A stretch of DNA of 64,000 bases from NCBI RefSeq assembly GCF_031845265.1, contig NZ_JAVRBG010000003.1, positions 62,001 through 126,000 of the forward strand. Direction: 5' to 3'. Below the pieces are notes generated by a model. That model did no database searches, was not told the DNA's origin, and saw only the letters and a list, made by a program, of their open reading frames with translations. Positions 18,680 through 27,164 of the stretch are shown here, in pieces (position 1 is the stretch's first letter; every line of letters begins with the position of its first letter). The translations under genes were made by a program, and so were the position numbers. This stretch comes from Mesonia ostreae (lineage in GTDB: Bacteria; Bacteroidota; Bacteroidia; Flavobacteriales; Flavobacteriaceae).

Positions 18680-19165
18680 CTATTCCATTTCAATAAGCAA
18701 TTGATTTTTCTCTACGGTTTCTCCTTTGGTTACAGAAACAGACTTCACCACCCCGTCTCGCGGCGCGGTTAAGGTGTTTTCCATTTTCATAGCTTCCAGC
18801 ACCAATAAGTAATCCCCTTCTTTAAACTCATCGCCTACCTTTACGTTGACTTCTAAAATAAGTCCCGGCATAGGCGCTTTAATGTCGTTTACCATTTGTA
18901 GCGAACCTAAAGAAAGCCCCATTTCTTCAATAAGTACATCTAACTCATTAGCAATCGCTATATCGTAGGTATTGCCGTTAATTTTCACTTGGTAGTTTCT
19001 ATTAAAAAAGTCTTGATTGGTCACTTCAGCGTTGAAAGAAGTATGATTGTGAAGTACGTGATATGTAGTGGAAGATAAGGTTTTGACATCTAAGGATTCA
19101 ATCTCTGATTGTGTTACATCGTAATCGAAGGTGTCGTTTACCTTCACATGATATTTTTGCATCAT
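18680..19165 (-). CDS. Biotin carboxyl carrier protein of acyl-CoA carboxylase
   Basis: Carries biotin between the AccC and PccB subunits. The C-terminal 70 residues form a biotinyl domain with the modification motif EAMKMEN, Lys127 being the biotinylated residue, preceded by KAPMPGLI and followed by a TAPRDGVV hairpin. The N-terminal 90 residues are a beta-rich region like the linker found in alpha subunits of propionyl-CoA carboxylases. It is the first gene of the three-gene run; the gap of about 80 bp to accC is the largest in the operon. Two consecutive ATGs (19165, 19162) could start it. Confidence 0.92.
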   Translation of the reverse strand: MMQKYHVKVNDTFDYDVTQSEIESLDVKTLSSTTYHVLHNHTSFNAEVTNQDFFNRNYQVKINGNTYDIAIANELDVLIEEMGLSLGSLQMVNDIKAPMPGLILEVNVKVGDEFKEGDYLLVLEAMKMENTLTAPRDGVVKSVSVTKGETVEKNQLLIEME

Positions 19166-19338
19166 CTTATATTTTCTTTTTGTGGAAAGTAAAGATAAAA
19201 AATCTTTTACTCTAAAAGAAAATCAGTTCATTTAAAAAATCTACAGCAACTCCAGTATTTTCTTAGCTCTTTTAAGATAAAAGCATAGATAAGCTAGTCT
19301 TTTAAAATTTTACCCCTCATTGAATTGAAAATTTTAAA

Positions 19339-19352
19339 GCTTCCGCGGAAGC
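19339..19352. repeat. Perfect palindrome related to the dispersed motif
   Basis: GCTTCCGCGGAAGC reads the same on both strands and differs from GCTTTCGCGGAA at one base over the shared 12 positions. It is the only copy found outside a coding sequence, in the carboxylase/PepSY divergent region. Confidence 0.5.
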
Positions 19353-19459
19353 GAACTAGTTAGTTTTTTAAGAGCACGTGTAATTTACAAAGTCTTAACA
19401 CTTGATGTTAAGCCTAATACAATTCACAAAAAGTTTATACTTTAAAAATAAGTACTCTT

Positions 19460-19467
19460 TATATTTG
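19460..19467 (+). promoter_or_regulatory. -7 promoter element of the PepSY-like gene
   Basis: TATATTTG, an exact TAnnTTTG match, 22 bp before the ATG at 19490. No clean TTG at -33. Confidence 0.55.
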
Positions 19468-19489
19468 ATTGAACGAAAAAAACAAAACC

Positions 19490-19912
19490 ATGAAAAAGAT
19501 ATTATTTATAGCAGCAGTAGCCTTTTTAGGAATTACAAGTTCTTTTGCTCAAGAAGGGATGGATAAACTTCCTGCTAACGTGCAAGAGCTTATTAAAACC
19601 AATTATGCCAACCTACAAATTAAAAAAATAAAGGTAGATGAGGGCGATATGGATGAACGATATAAAGTGAAGTTTGAAAATGGAACACAATTGGACTTCA
19701 ATTCTATGGGAGAAATAAATGAGATTGATGGGGAAGAACGTATTCCAGATGCTTTAATTCCACAAAAAATAAAAAATTACCTAGCGACAAAATATAAAGG
19801 AGAATATGCTACAGAGTGGGAATATGAAAATAACGTTCACGAAGTAGAATTATCTAACGGAACAGAATTAGAGTTTACCGACAAAGGTGAAATTTTAGAA
19901 CGTAAAGAGTAA
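19490..19912 (+). CDS. Exported PepSY-like (DUF2874) protein
   Basis: A small secreted protein with two PepSY-like/BLIP-like repeats. Starting at ATG 19490 gives a standard leader (KKILFIAAVAFLGITSSFAQ) and about 120 mature residues. Each repeat follows the pattern helix (IKTNYANLQIKKIKV; IKNYLATKYKGEY) then a beta-meander ending in a GTxL[DE]F turn (NGTQLDFNSMGEI; NGTELEFTDKGEI). The family is periplasmic; its ligand is unknown. A TTG at 19469 is also in frame, but it sits at the expected transcription start, so the ATG is preferred. Followed by a strong terminator. Confidence 0.85.
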   Translation: MKKILFIAAVAFLGITSSFAQEGMDKLPANVQELIKTNYANLQIKKIKVDEGDMDERYKVKFENGTQLDFNSMGEINEIDGEERIPDALIPQKIKNYLATKYKGEYATEWEYENNVHEVELSNGTELEFTDKGEILERKE

Positions 19913-19936
19913 TTTTCATTAAAACATAAATCAAAA

Positions 19937-19968
19937 AAAAACCGCTTTTAAATTAAAAGCGGTTTTTA
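19937..19968. terminator. Bidirectional hairpin terminator
   Basis: ACCGCTTTTA (19941-19950) pairs perfectly with 19954-19963, with A5 before and T5 after. It separates the converging PepSY-like and rplI genes. Confidence 0.85.
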
Positions 19969-19989
19969 AATTATAAGAAGAAAAGCGAA

Positions 19990-20439
19990 TTATGCTTCTC
20001 CTATCACATCAAAAGTTAAGGTAGAAATCACTTCTCTATGGAAGCGAAGTTTTGCCTCATACTGTCCCAATCTCTTGATGTTCCCACCAAGAACTGAGAT
20101 GTATTTTTTATCGATGTCTATACCTTCTTTACTTAAAGCTTCGCTAAGATCTGCTGTGGTAATACTACCAAACATTTTGTCTCCAGCACCAGCTTTTGCA
20201 GTAAGTTTAAGCTCTAAACCGTTAAGTTTTTCTTCTTGCTTCTTAGCTTCATCAATATGCTTTTGTTCTTTGTAAGCACGTTGCTTTATAGTCTCTGCCA
20301 ATACTTTCTTTGCAGAAGGTGTCGCCAGCTCAGCGTGTCCTTGTGGGATTAAATAATTTCTTCCGTAACCGTTTTTAACGTTTACCAAATCATTAGCAAA
20401 TCCTAATTTCTCTACGTCTCTTTTTAAAATCAATTCCAT
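19990..20439 (-). CDS. rplI: 50S ribosomal protein bL9
   Basis: The N-terminal rRNA-binding domain carries the bL9 signature (GFANDLVNVKNGYGRNYLIPQGHA, residues about 13-36), followed by a long connecting helix (KQRAYKEQKHIDEAKKQEEKLNG) and the C-terminal domain. At 149 residues it has the standard two-domain form. It is the last gene of the rpsF-rpsR-rplI operon, 12 bp after rpsR. Confidence 0.97.
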   Translation of the reverse strand: MELILKRDVEKLGFANDLVNVKNGYGRNYLIPQGHAELATPSAKKVLAETIKQRAYKEQKHIDEAKKQEEKLNGLELKLTAKAGAGDKMFGSITTADLSEALSKEGIDIDKKYISVLGGNIKRLGQYEAKLRFHREVISTLTFDVIGEA

Positions 20440-20451
20440 GATGTCGTTTTT

Positions 20452-20748
20452 TTATTTTAATAAATCACCAACGTATGGCATTAATGCTAAATGACGAGCT
20501 CTTTTTACCGCTACAGCAGTTTTTCTTTGGTACTTTAAAGAAGTTCCTGTTAATCTACGAGGTAAAAGTTTACCTTGCTCATTTACAAATGCCATTAAAA
20601 AATCTGGATCTTTGTAATCGATATACTTAATTCCTGATCTTTTAAAACGACAGTATTTTTTCGCCTTAGACGTTTCAATATTAAGCGGAGTTAAATATCT
20701 AATTTCTCCGTCTTTCTTTCCTTTTGCTTGTTGCTCTATAGATGACAT
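20452..20748 (-). CDS. rpsR: 30S ribosomal protein bS18
   Basis: A 98-residue bS18 with the conserved core YCRFKRSGIKYIDYKD and GKLLPRRLTGTSLKYQRKTAVAVKRARHLALMPY (seen as two adjoining segments). The 20-residue N-terminal extension (MSSIEQQAKGKKDGEIRYLT) is typical of Bacteroidota. In Flavobacterium johnsoniae ribosomes, bS18 with bS6 and bS21 forms the pocket that hides the 16S anti-Shine-Dalgarno tail, which fits the absence of Shine-Dalgarno leaders here. Three bases separate it from rpsF. Confidence 0.97.
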   Translation of the reverse strand: MSSIEQQAKGKKDGEIRYLTPLNIETSKAKKYCRFKRSGIKYIDYKDPDFLMAFVNEQGKLLPRRLTGTSLKYQRKTAVAVKRARHLALMPYVGDLLK

Positions 20749-20751
20749 AAC

Positions 20752-21090
20752 TTACGCTTTTTCTTTGTTTCTCTTCACTCTTTTCTCTGCCCAAGCGACT
20801 GCATGTTTGTCTAGTTTTACAGTAAGGTAACGCATCATACGCTCTTCTCTTCTAAACAATAATTCTAGAGGCTCAATCACCTCTCCGTCAACCTGAAATT
20901 CAAATAGATTGTAAAATCCACTTTTTTTGTGCTGAATTGGGTACGCTAATTTTTTTAGCCCCCAATTTTCTTTGTTGACCATCTTGGCTCCTTTAGAAAT
21001 AAGAAAATCTTCGTATTTCTTAACTGTCTCCTTTACCTGCTCATCAGATAAAACGGGATTCAAGATGAAAACAGTTTCATAATGATTCAT
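20752..21090 (-). CDS. rpsF: 30S ribosomal protein bS6
   Basis: A 112-residue bS6 beginning MNHYETVFILNPVL and containing the family core NWGLKKLAYPIQHKKSGFY and the RREERMMRYLTVKL strand. The start at 21090 is chosen because it gives the canonical N-terminus. A longer in-frame start at 21117 would overlap the -7 promoter element at 21115-21122. First gene of the operon; binds bS18 at the platform of the small subunit. Confidence 0.97.
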   Translation of the reverse strand: MNHYETVFILNPVLSDEQVKETVKKYEDFLISKGAKMVNKENWGLKKLAYPIQHKKSGFYNLFEFQVDGEVIEPLELLFRREERMMRYLTVKLDKHAVAWAEKRVKRNKEKA

Positions 21091-21114
21091 AAATAGTTTA
21101 TTTAAATTTGAGTG

Positions 21115-21145
21115 CAAAAGTAATTCTTTTTTTCAATTCTAACAA
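21115..21145 (-). promoter_or_regulatory. Promoter of the rpsF-rpsR-rplI operon
   Basis: On the minus strand, TTG (21143-21145), a 20-bp spacer, then TACTTTTG (21115-21122). This matches the Bacteroidota housekeeping consensus TTG-N17-23-TAnnTTTG, about 25 bp before the rpsF start. Confidence 0.7.
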
Positions 21146-21691
21146 TACAAAGCAGCTTTTTGTTTGGTATTTTGCATACTTCATTGCATTAGATGTGTTT
21201 TGTAAAAATGAATTACTTATTAATCTATGCAATACTTGTCTTTAAGTTAGTGAGAATAATCGTGAACAGTTCTATACAATTAATTTCAACGGAAGCCTTT
21301 TCCATAAACCTATCCGTTATCCTTTAGTACCTTCAAATGATTTCAGATAACTTTTACTAAAGTTTATACCAAAGCGATAGGAATATATTATACATGCTTT
21401 TTTTAAGATTTTTAAATTTAATGTACTAATGGTTTCTATAATTTTAATTAAAAAAGACACTCATCTTTAAAGTTACATAATTATCCTATTCCAGGTACTT
21501 CTAAAAAATTCTCTACAGAAAGACAAAAATCTAGATATTCTTCTCATAAAGGCGATTAAAAAATAAATAAATTAACATTATAGTTTAAATTAGCTAAATA
21601 TGTCTTACCTTTTATCCAAATTATATACCTTAACAAGAAATAAGTTACTATTTTTAGACCCCCAAAGTTATCATGCATAGAAACAGAACGA
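21146..21691. other. About 550-bp intergenic region, no gene seen
   Basis: Very AT-rich divergent region between rpsF and the LytTR regulator gene. I see only short hairpins such as AACTTT/AAAGTT near 21350, no tRNA, no reading frame with coding character and no repeat shared with elsewhere in the window. Confidence 0.5.
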
Positions 21692-22414
21692 ATGATGAAA
21701 GAAATTAAGTTAAAATGTATAGTGGTAGATGACTCTAGCATACAAAGGTTATCTATTATTAAACTAGTCAATGACCATCCTAATTTAGAACTTGTAGGAG
21801 ATTTTAATAATGGTCTAAAAACTAAGGAAGTCCTTCAAAAAGAAGCTGTAGATTTAATTCTTTTAGACATTGAAATGCCTATTTTGTCTGGTTTTGATCT
21901 ATTAGATAAACTACAGGTTAAACCTGAGATTATTTTTGTAACGGGTAAAACGCAATATGCATTTCAAGCATTTGACTATGAAGCCGTGGATTATCTTCAG
22001 AAACCTGTAGATAAGAAAAGATTTAATGTAGCAATTAAAAAGGCTCTAGACATACATTTACTAAAGAATGAAAAAGCCTATTCGGAAGATCAAAATTATA
22101 TCTTTATAAAAAGTAATCTTAAGAAATATAAATTATTTTTGAAAGAGGTGAAGTATATACAAGCCTTTGGCGACTACGTTAAAGTTTTTACAGATGATCA
22201 AGTATATACTGTTCTTTCTACCATGAAAGGTTTTGAAAAAAAATTACCAGAGGACCAATTCATGCGGGTTCATAAGTCTTACACTATTAACTTATTTAGA
22301 GTGAAGCATTATGATGCAAAAACCATTTGGGTAGACGATTTCCAAATGCCAATTAGTCGCAACCGAAAGAAAAAACTAGAAAGTGTATTGTCTGGAATTA
22401 GTGCCTCTAATTAA
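21692..22414 (+). CDS. LytTR-type response regulator (orphan)
   Basis: A two-domain regulator of 240 residues. The receiver domain (about 7-120) has the acidic pair Asp13-Asp14, phospho-acceptor Asp59 in LLDIEMP, Thr84 and Lys104 (LQKP), so it looks phosphorylatable. The C-terminal half (about 133-236) is a LytTR DNA-binding domain with YIQAFGDYVKVFTDD and the RVHKSYTINL signature. No histidine kinase gene lies nearby, so the partner kinase must be encoded elsewhere. Tandem ATGs at 21692 and 21695. Its stop overlaps the stop of the converging priA gene by four bases. Confidence 0.92.
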   Translation: MMKEIKLKCIVVDDSSIQRLSIIKLVNDHPNLELVGDFNNGLKTKEVLQKEAVDLILLDIEMPILSGFDLLDKLQVKPEIIFVTGKTQYAFQAFDYEAVDYLQKPVDKKRFNVAIKKALDIHLLKNEKAYSEDQNYIFIKSNLKKYKLFLKEVKYIQAFGDYVKVFTDDQVYTVLSTMKGFEKKLPEDQFMRVHKSYTINLFRVKHYDAKTIWVDDFQMPISRNRKKKLESVLSGISASN

Positions 22415-24861
22415 TAGGGATCTACATTTATTATCATTCGCGTTTTTTTAAAGCTTCCTATGGAGTCATAGGTTTTTTGTACTTTCTCTATAAACTCTTT
22501 TGTTTTTGAGATGGAATGTTCTGGAGGAATTTTAATTATAATATTCTTATAATACTCGTTCCTAATTCTTGCAATAGGAGGAAATTCTGGTCCTAGAACA
22601 TTTTCTTTAAGTCCTTGAACCAAACCTTTTGAAAACCACGAGGAGGCTTCATTCACTCCATTAAAATCTTTTCCTTTAAAGGTTAATTTAATCAATCTAT
22701 ACAAGGGAGGGTATTTGTAGTTATGACGCTCCTGCAATTGTTCATTATACATTTCTTCATAGCTATTGGTGGTGACTTGCTGCAAAATTTGATGATTGGG
22801 ATTGTAGCTTTGAATAAGCACTTTTCCTCGCTGCTGAGTTCTTCCTGCTCTTCCTGCCACTTGTACTAACATATGAAAACTTCGCTCATGGGCTCTAAAA
22901 TCTGGAAAATTGAGAAGACTATCTGCATTCATAATCCCCACCAAATCTACATTTCTAAAATCTAATCCCTTACTCAACATTTGTGTTCCTATTAGAACAT
23001 CTATTTCTTGCTGATCAAAAGCAGTGATAATTTTTTCATAACCGTGTTTTCCTCGCGTAGTATCTAAATCCATTCTTCCTATTTTTTGATCTGGAAATAG
23101 AGATTTTAATTCGGTTTCAATTTGTTCTGTTCCAAAACCTTTAGTGCTTATTTCGGTACTTTTACACGCTATACATTGCAACTGCATCGCCATATGATAA
23201 CCGCAATAATGACAACGCAAAGTGTTATTTTGTTTGTGGTAGGTAAGACTCACGTCACAATTAGGACATTGCGGAGAGTAACCACAAGTATTACATTCTA
23301 ATATGGGCGAAAAACCTCTTCGATTTTGAAAAAGAATTACTTGTTTTCCTTCCGATAAGGTAGTTTTCATTTCCGCTAAAAGCGTATCAGAAAAATGACC
23401 TTTCATCAATTTTCGCTTGTATTTATCTTTAATATCTACCAATTGAATTTCTGGTGGAAGCACATTTCCATATCTTCTGTCTAAAGTCACTAAACCATAT
23501 TTATGATGTTGCGCATTAAAATAACTCTCTAAACTAGGTGTGGCAGATCCCAACAATAAATTGGCTTTGGTTAAATTTGCTAAAACCACTGATGCATCTC
23601 TTGCCTGGTATCTAGGTGCAGGATCATATTGCTTAAATGTGGTTTCGTGCGATTCATCGACAATTATAAGTCCCAGTTTTTGAAAAGGTAAAAAAATAGC
23701 AGATCTGGCACCTATCACTATTTTTCCCCTGGTTTCTTCCAAAATGTGCTTGTACACCTCTACTCTTTCGTTTAAAGAATATTTACTATGAAATACCAAG
23801 ACATCATCCCCAAAATATTTTTGTAATCTAGAAATAAGCTGTGTGGTTAAAGCTATTTCAGGTAACAAATACAAAACTTGTTTTCCTTTAGCAATGCTAT
23901 CTTTTATAAGCTGAATATATATTTCGGTTTTACCGGAAGAAGTGATTCCGTGTAATAAAGTAACTTTATTCTCTTCAAAATGTTCGTTTATTTCTGCGTA
24001 AGCTTGTTTTTGATATGCATTAAAGTTAATCTGAAATTTTTCAATTTCTTTCTGCTGATCTGTTCTATCTTCTTGTAGATAATATTCTTCTAAAATTTCT
24101 TTATCTACGAGACTCTTTATTACAGAAGCTGAAGCGTTACTTTCTTTACTGAGTTGTTTTACGCTGATAGGTTTTTTAGATTTTGCCCGAAGCGAAAACC
24201 ACATGAGCACCACACTACTCTGCTTGGGTGCTCTGCTTAAGTTTTCTAAAAGAGCTTGTAACTCTTTTTCGTTCTCATAATTTTCGGCTAATTTTATGTA
24301 GCGTATTAACTTGGGTTTATACTGCTTATACAATTCCTGACTCACAATGATCACTTCTTTTACGACTAACTGTTGTAACAAGTTAAGCACATTTTTCTTT
24401 CCTAAAAGCTGACTTAGCTCTTTTATCTTAATCACCGATTGTCGCTGTAAGGCTTCATATACCAAGTATTCTTCATCGGTTAAAGTATCCTCATCGACAC
24501 TTGTCTTATTATTTAACTCTACTACAGTTTCGCTTTCTAATAAAAAAGCACTAGGCAAAGCTGCTTTTAAAACATCGCCTTCGGTACACATATAATAAGA
24601 AGAAATCCACTTCCAGAACTTTAATTGAATTGCAGTTACAATAGGCTGTTCATCCAGCATCTGCTCTATTAACTTTGCTTTGTAAACCTTTGGAGCTTCA
24701 TGATGCATATGTGCTACAATCCCCGTATATACTTTTCTTTTACCAAAGGGCACCGCCACCCGCATTCCAACTTGTAAAACTGCCGCATCCTCTTCTAAGA
24801 CTTGATACGTAAACCTAGTAGGAATAGGTAAGGGTAAAATTATATCTGCAAAATGATTCAT
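22411..24861 (-). CDS. priA: Primosomal helicase PriA
   Basis: Restarts replication at repaired forks by loading the replicative helicase. The 816-residue protein has the N-terminal 3'-DNA-binding domain (FADIILPLPIPTRFTYQV), Walker A GITSSGKT (305-312), DESHETTFKQYDPAPRYQARD, and the zinc-binding insertion with paired cysteines (CNTCGYSPQCPNC, CHYCGYH, CIAC) inside the motor, then GTQMLSKGLDF and QVAGRAGR. All eight zinc cysteines appear present. It ends in a 4-bp tail-to-tail overlap with the LytTR gene. Confidence 0.95.
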   Translation of the reverse strand: MNHFADIILPLPIPTRFTYQVLEEDAAVLQVGMRVAVPFGKRKVYTGIVAHMHHEAPKVYKAKLIEQMLDEQPIVTAIQLKFWKWISSYYMCTEGDVLKAALPSAFLLESETVVELNNKTSVDEDTLTDEEYLVYEALQRQSVIKIKELSQLLGKKNVLNLLQQLVVKEVIIVSQELYKQYKPKLIRYIKLAENYENEKELQALLENLSRAPKQSSVVLMWFSLRAKSKKPISVKQLSKESNASASVIKSLVDKEILEEYYLQEDRTDQQKEIEKFQINFNAYQKQAYAEINEHFEENKVTLLHGITSSGKTEIYIQLIKDSIAKGKQVLYLLPEIALTTQLISRLQKYFGDDVLVFHSKYSLNERVEVYKHILEETRGKIVIGARSAIFLPFQKLGLIIVDESHETTFKQYDPAPRYQARDASVVLANLTKANLLLGSATPSLESYFNAQHHKYGLVTLDRRYGNVLPPEIQLVDIKDKYKRKLMKGHFSDTLLAEMKTTLSEGKQVILFQNRRGFSPILECNTCGYSPQCPNCDVSLTYHKQNNTLRCHYCGYHMAMQLQCIACKSTEISTKGFGTEQIETELKSLFPDQKIGRMDLDTTRGKHGYEKIITAFDQQEIDVLIGTQMLSKGLDFRNVDLVGIMNADSLLNFPDFRAHERSFHMLVQVAGRAGRTQQRGKVLIQSYNPNHQILQQVTTNSYEEMYNEQLQERHNYKYPPLYRLIKLTFKGKDFNGVNEASSWFSKGLVQGLKENVLGPEFPPIARIRNEYYKNIIIKIPPEHSISKTKEFIEKVQKTYDSIGSFKKTRMIINVDPY

Positions 24862-25177
24862 TTAATTCAAAAGTTTAATAGTTTATGAGACCTGAAATAA
24901 AAAAACCTACGATAATACATTTAGTATATCGCAGGAGTTACTAGTTTTGTACTTGTTTTTAATCGTTTCTGATTAAGATACTTGAGCGCTAATAACTATA
25001 AGAAGATCGAAAAAAATTAACTATCTAAAAAAACGAGTTTCCAGTATTAATAACATTCCTCTATTCTAATAGGAAAAGTAGCTTCAAATATACAAATACT
25101 TCGCTTCTTATTTCTGGTAGAAATTAGAAGCGTTTTCTAACATTTTAATCCGAAGTAATTTATCGATGTTTAATATT
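24862..25177. other. Intergenic region with one terminator, no gene
   Basis: 316 bp between priA and the DUF2147 gene, both on the minus strand. Apart from the hairpin at 24896-24937, I see no coding frame or repeat; the priA promoter is expected here but not obvious. Confidence 0.5.
24896..24937 (-). terminator. Terminator downstream of the DUF2147 gene
   Basis: Read on the minus strand, CCTGCGATA pairs with TATCGTAGG (24906-24914 with 24927-24935, one G-U), followed by seven Ts. It would separate the DUF2147 unit from priA. Confidence 0.65.
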
Positions 25178-25609
25178 TTATTCTAATAATCTGCGCCATT
25201 TCATAGTTTTATAGAATATGCCAATATAACCCCGTACATTTAAGACATTGGGATTGTCTTCCTCTATCCAGATTTTAGATTTATACACTTTTCCATCATC
25301 GGGATTTAAAACGGTACCATTTACATATTCGTTTTGTTCTTTTTCAAAATCCTTTAATAAAACTAATCCTAAAATTCTTTTATCTTTATTTTCTCCTTCA
25401 CAATTCAAACAAAGATTATCAACTTTACTTTTATCCATTATCTCTATTAATTTTCCATTTACTTTCCCTTCATCTTCGTAAATATTTATAATAGATCGTA
25501 CTTCTCCTGTTTCTTCGTCTTTCATTACTTTCCATTTTCCCAAAACCGATTGACTAACCGTAACCTGAGAAAACACTAAAAAAGTAAGTGTGAGAAATAA
25601 GTATTTCAT
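25178..25609 (-). CDS. Exported DUF2147 protein
   Basis: A 143-residue secreted protein: signal peptide of about 19 residues, then SVLGKWKVMKDEETGEVRSI typical of DUF2147, and a C-terminal LNVRGYIGIFYKTMKWRR. Two cysteines form a CLNC motif near residue 68. The family adopts a small beta-barrel fold seen in many periplasmic proteins; its function is not known. It follows the chalcone-isomerase-like gene by 38 bp on the same strand and may be co-transcribed. Confidence 0.82.
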   Translation of the reverse strand: MKYLFLTLTFLVFSQVTVSQSVLGKWKVMKDEETGEVRSIINIYEDEGKVNGKLIEIMDKSKVDNLCLNCEGENKDKRILGLVLLKDFEKEQNEYVNGTVLNPDDGKVYKSKIWIEEDNPNVLNVRGYIGIFYKTMKWRRLLE

Positions 25610-25647
25610 AATAGATTTTCTTTTTAGAGTTTGTGTTGTTCGAATTA

Positions 25648-26211
25648 CTATTTACCTAACATATTTTCTTTTAAATCATCATCTGCAGGATTTTTGGAAA
25701 GCCAAATGCCAAACAATGCTTTTTTAAAGTCCATTCCTTCGATAACACCTTTCTCGATTCCGTTTTTATAAGAAATTACTCCTTTACCCGGCTGGTAGGT
25801 AATATCAAAAACATCCCCCTTTTTAATTTCTTCCTTAAAAAAACTAATAAATTGATCTATTCTAGTTTGAATCGCAGCTAAATCTCCGTGCGTAGAGTTT
25901 TCGAAACCCTCTTCTACAGCGCTAACCATTTTGCTGCTACTCACCAATCTAGAGACAATTTGCAACTTGACAGCCATCGCTTCATCTTTCTCTATAATTT
26001 CTTTAGCGTTAGAAGATTCCGCTTTAAGATACAAGCCAGCAACATACAAATCTATCCAAAGTTTAGATCTTGTTCCTGCTCCATTTAAGCTTAATGTGTG
26101 TTCGCCGAAAGTTTCAGAAGTAGGAATTTTCACTCCTCCAACTTCCTTAGTTTGCGCTGTTGATAAGTTGACGGCGAAAACTACTGTAAAAATTAAGACT
26201 ATCTTATTCAT
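25648..26211 (-). CDS. Exported chalcone-isomerase-like protein
   Basis: A 187-residue protein with a leader ending STAQ, then the chalcone isomerase-fold signature: GVKIPTSETF, LNGAGTRSKLWIDLYVAGLYL, and a C-terminal ALFGIWLSKNPADDDLKENMLG. Bacterial members of this fold are secreted and mostly lack proven isomerase activity; several are thought to bind fatty acids. So I assign the fold but not a reaction. It lies just downstream of the YihY-family gene, with DUF2147 following. Confidence 0.82.
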   Translation of the reverse strand: MNKIVLIFTVVFAVNLSTAQTKEVGGVKIPTSETFGEHTLSLNGAGTRSKLWIDLYVAGLYLKAESSNAKEIIEKDEAMAVKLQIVSRLVSSSKMVSAVEEGFENSTHGDLAAIQTRIDQFISFFKEEIKKGDVFDITYQPGKGVISYKNGIEKGVIEGMDFKKALFGIWLSKNPADDDLKENMLGK

Positions 26212-26234
26212 CTCTAAAATTTTTAAATTGTGCT

Positions 26235-27164
26235 TTAAGATATTGTTTTTTTTGTTTTTAATCTATAAATGGAAGCATTTAATTCAAATCCTAGTAGTAA
26301 AATATTGGAATTGATCCATATATAAAGCATTAAAATCAGCAATGCGCCAATAGAACCATAAAGCTCATTATAGCTACTAAAGTTTACGATGTAGATTTTA
26401 AACAAAAAAGTAGTTATCAAAATTAGTACCATCGTGAAGAAAGCACCTATAGAAAAATATTTAGACTGTCTTCCTTCTTTGGTTCCGAAGTAGTACAAAA
26501 TAGCTACAGCATTATAAATAATAAGCACCAACACCAGATATCTACCTAGTTGAGCCCACATTAAATTCTCTGGAAATACGCCCATCGCTTCTAAATTATC
26601 AATAATATACGTGAGATAAAATACTAGAATTACAGCCGCTAATAGCATAATTGCTATAATTAGAGAAACTCCTAAGGCTACAAAATACTGTTTTATTATA
26701 GAACGATTAATGTGGGTATGGTAAGAAAATTCGAAGCCTGTAAAAATAGCATTAATGCCATTGGTCATTAAAAAAATAGACAATACAAATACAAAAGAAA
26801 GTAGTCCTGCTCTTGGCGTATTAAAGATATCTGCAAAGATTTCATTAAAAAAACCAGAGGTTTGCGGGGGCAAAAAATCATCTATAAATGCCAACAATTT
26901 TAAATGAAAATCATCTATAAACCACACAAAAGGAATTAAGTTTAAAATAAACAGCAAAAAAGGAAAAATAGCCATAAAAAAACTAAATGCTATCGAGCTT
27001 GCTCGCGTAGAAAAAGTCCCCTTTACAATTCCTACCGTGTAAATCTCACCTAAATCATAAAGGCTCAATCCTTCTAAGCCAGGAAGAATAATAGCTTTGC
27101 TTTTATCTTCTAGCCAATTTAAAATAGATTTTATTTTTCCTTCTTTTGCTACCTCTTTTGGCAT
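26235..27164 (-). CDS. YihY/BrkB-family inner-membrane protein
   Basis: A 309-residue polytopic membrane protein with about six transmembrane helices, matching the YihY/UPF0761 (formerly RNase BN) family: SSIAFSFFMAIFPFLLFILN near residue 55, FVFVLSIFLMTNGINAIFTGFE, and the C-terminal GALLILMLYIWINSNILLLG. The family's molecular role is unknown. The old RNase BN assignment is an error known for the E. coli homologue. Its start codon directly abuts the nadC stop (TAA then ATG), so the two are translationally close and surely co-transcribed. Confidence 0.88.
   Translation of the reverse strand: MPKEVAKEGKIKSILNWLEDKSKAIILPGLEGLSLYDLGEIYTVGIVKGTFSTRASSIAFSFFMAIFPFLLFILNLIPFVWFIDDFHLKLLAFIDDFLPPQTSGFFNEIFADIFNTPRAGLLSFVFVLSIFLMTNGINAIFTGFEFSYHTHINRSIIKQYFVALGVSLIIAIMLLAAVILVFYLTYIIDNLEAMGVFPENLMWAQLGRYLVLVLIIYNAVAILYYFGTKEGRQSKYFSIGAFFTMVLILITTFLFKIYIVNFSSYNELYGSIGALLILMLYIWINSNILLLGFELNASIYRLKTKKTIS

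Larger units (their letters stand above)
19166..19468. other. Divergent intergenic region with a GCTTCCGCGGAAGC palindrome
   Basis: About 300 bp between the carboxylase operon and the PepSY-like gene. It contains the perfect 14-bp palindrome at 19339-19352 and a -7 element at 19460; no gene is visible. Confidence 0.5.
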
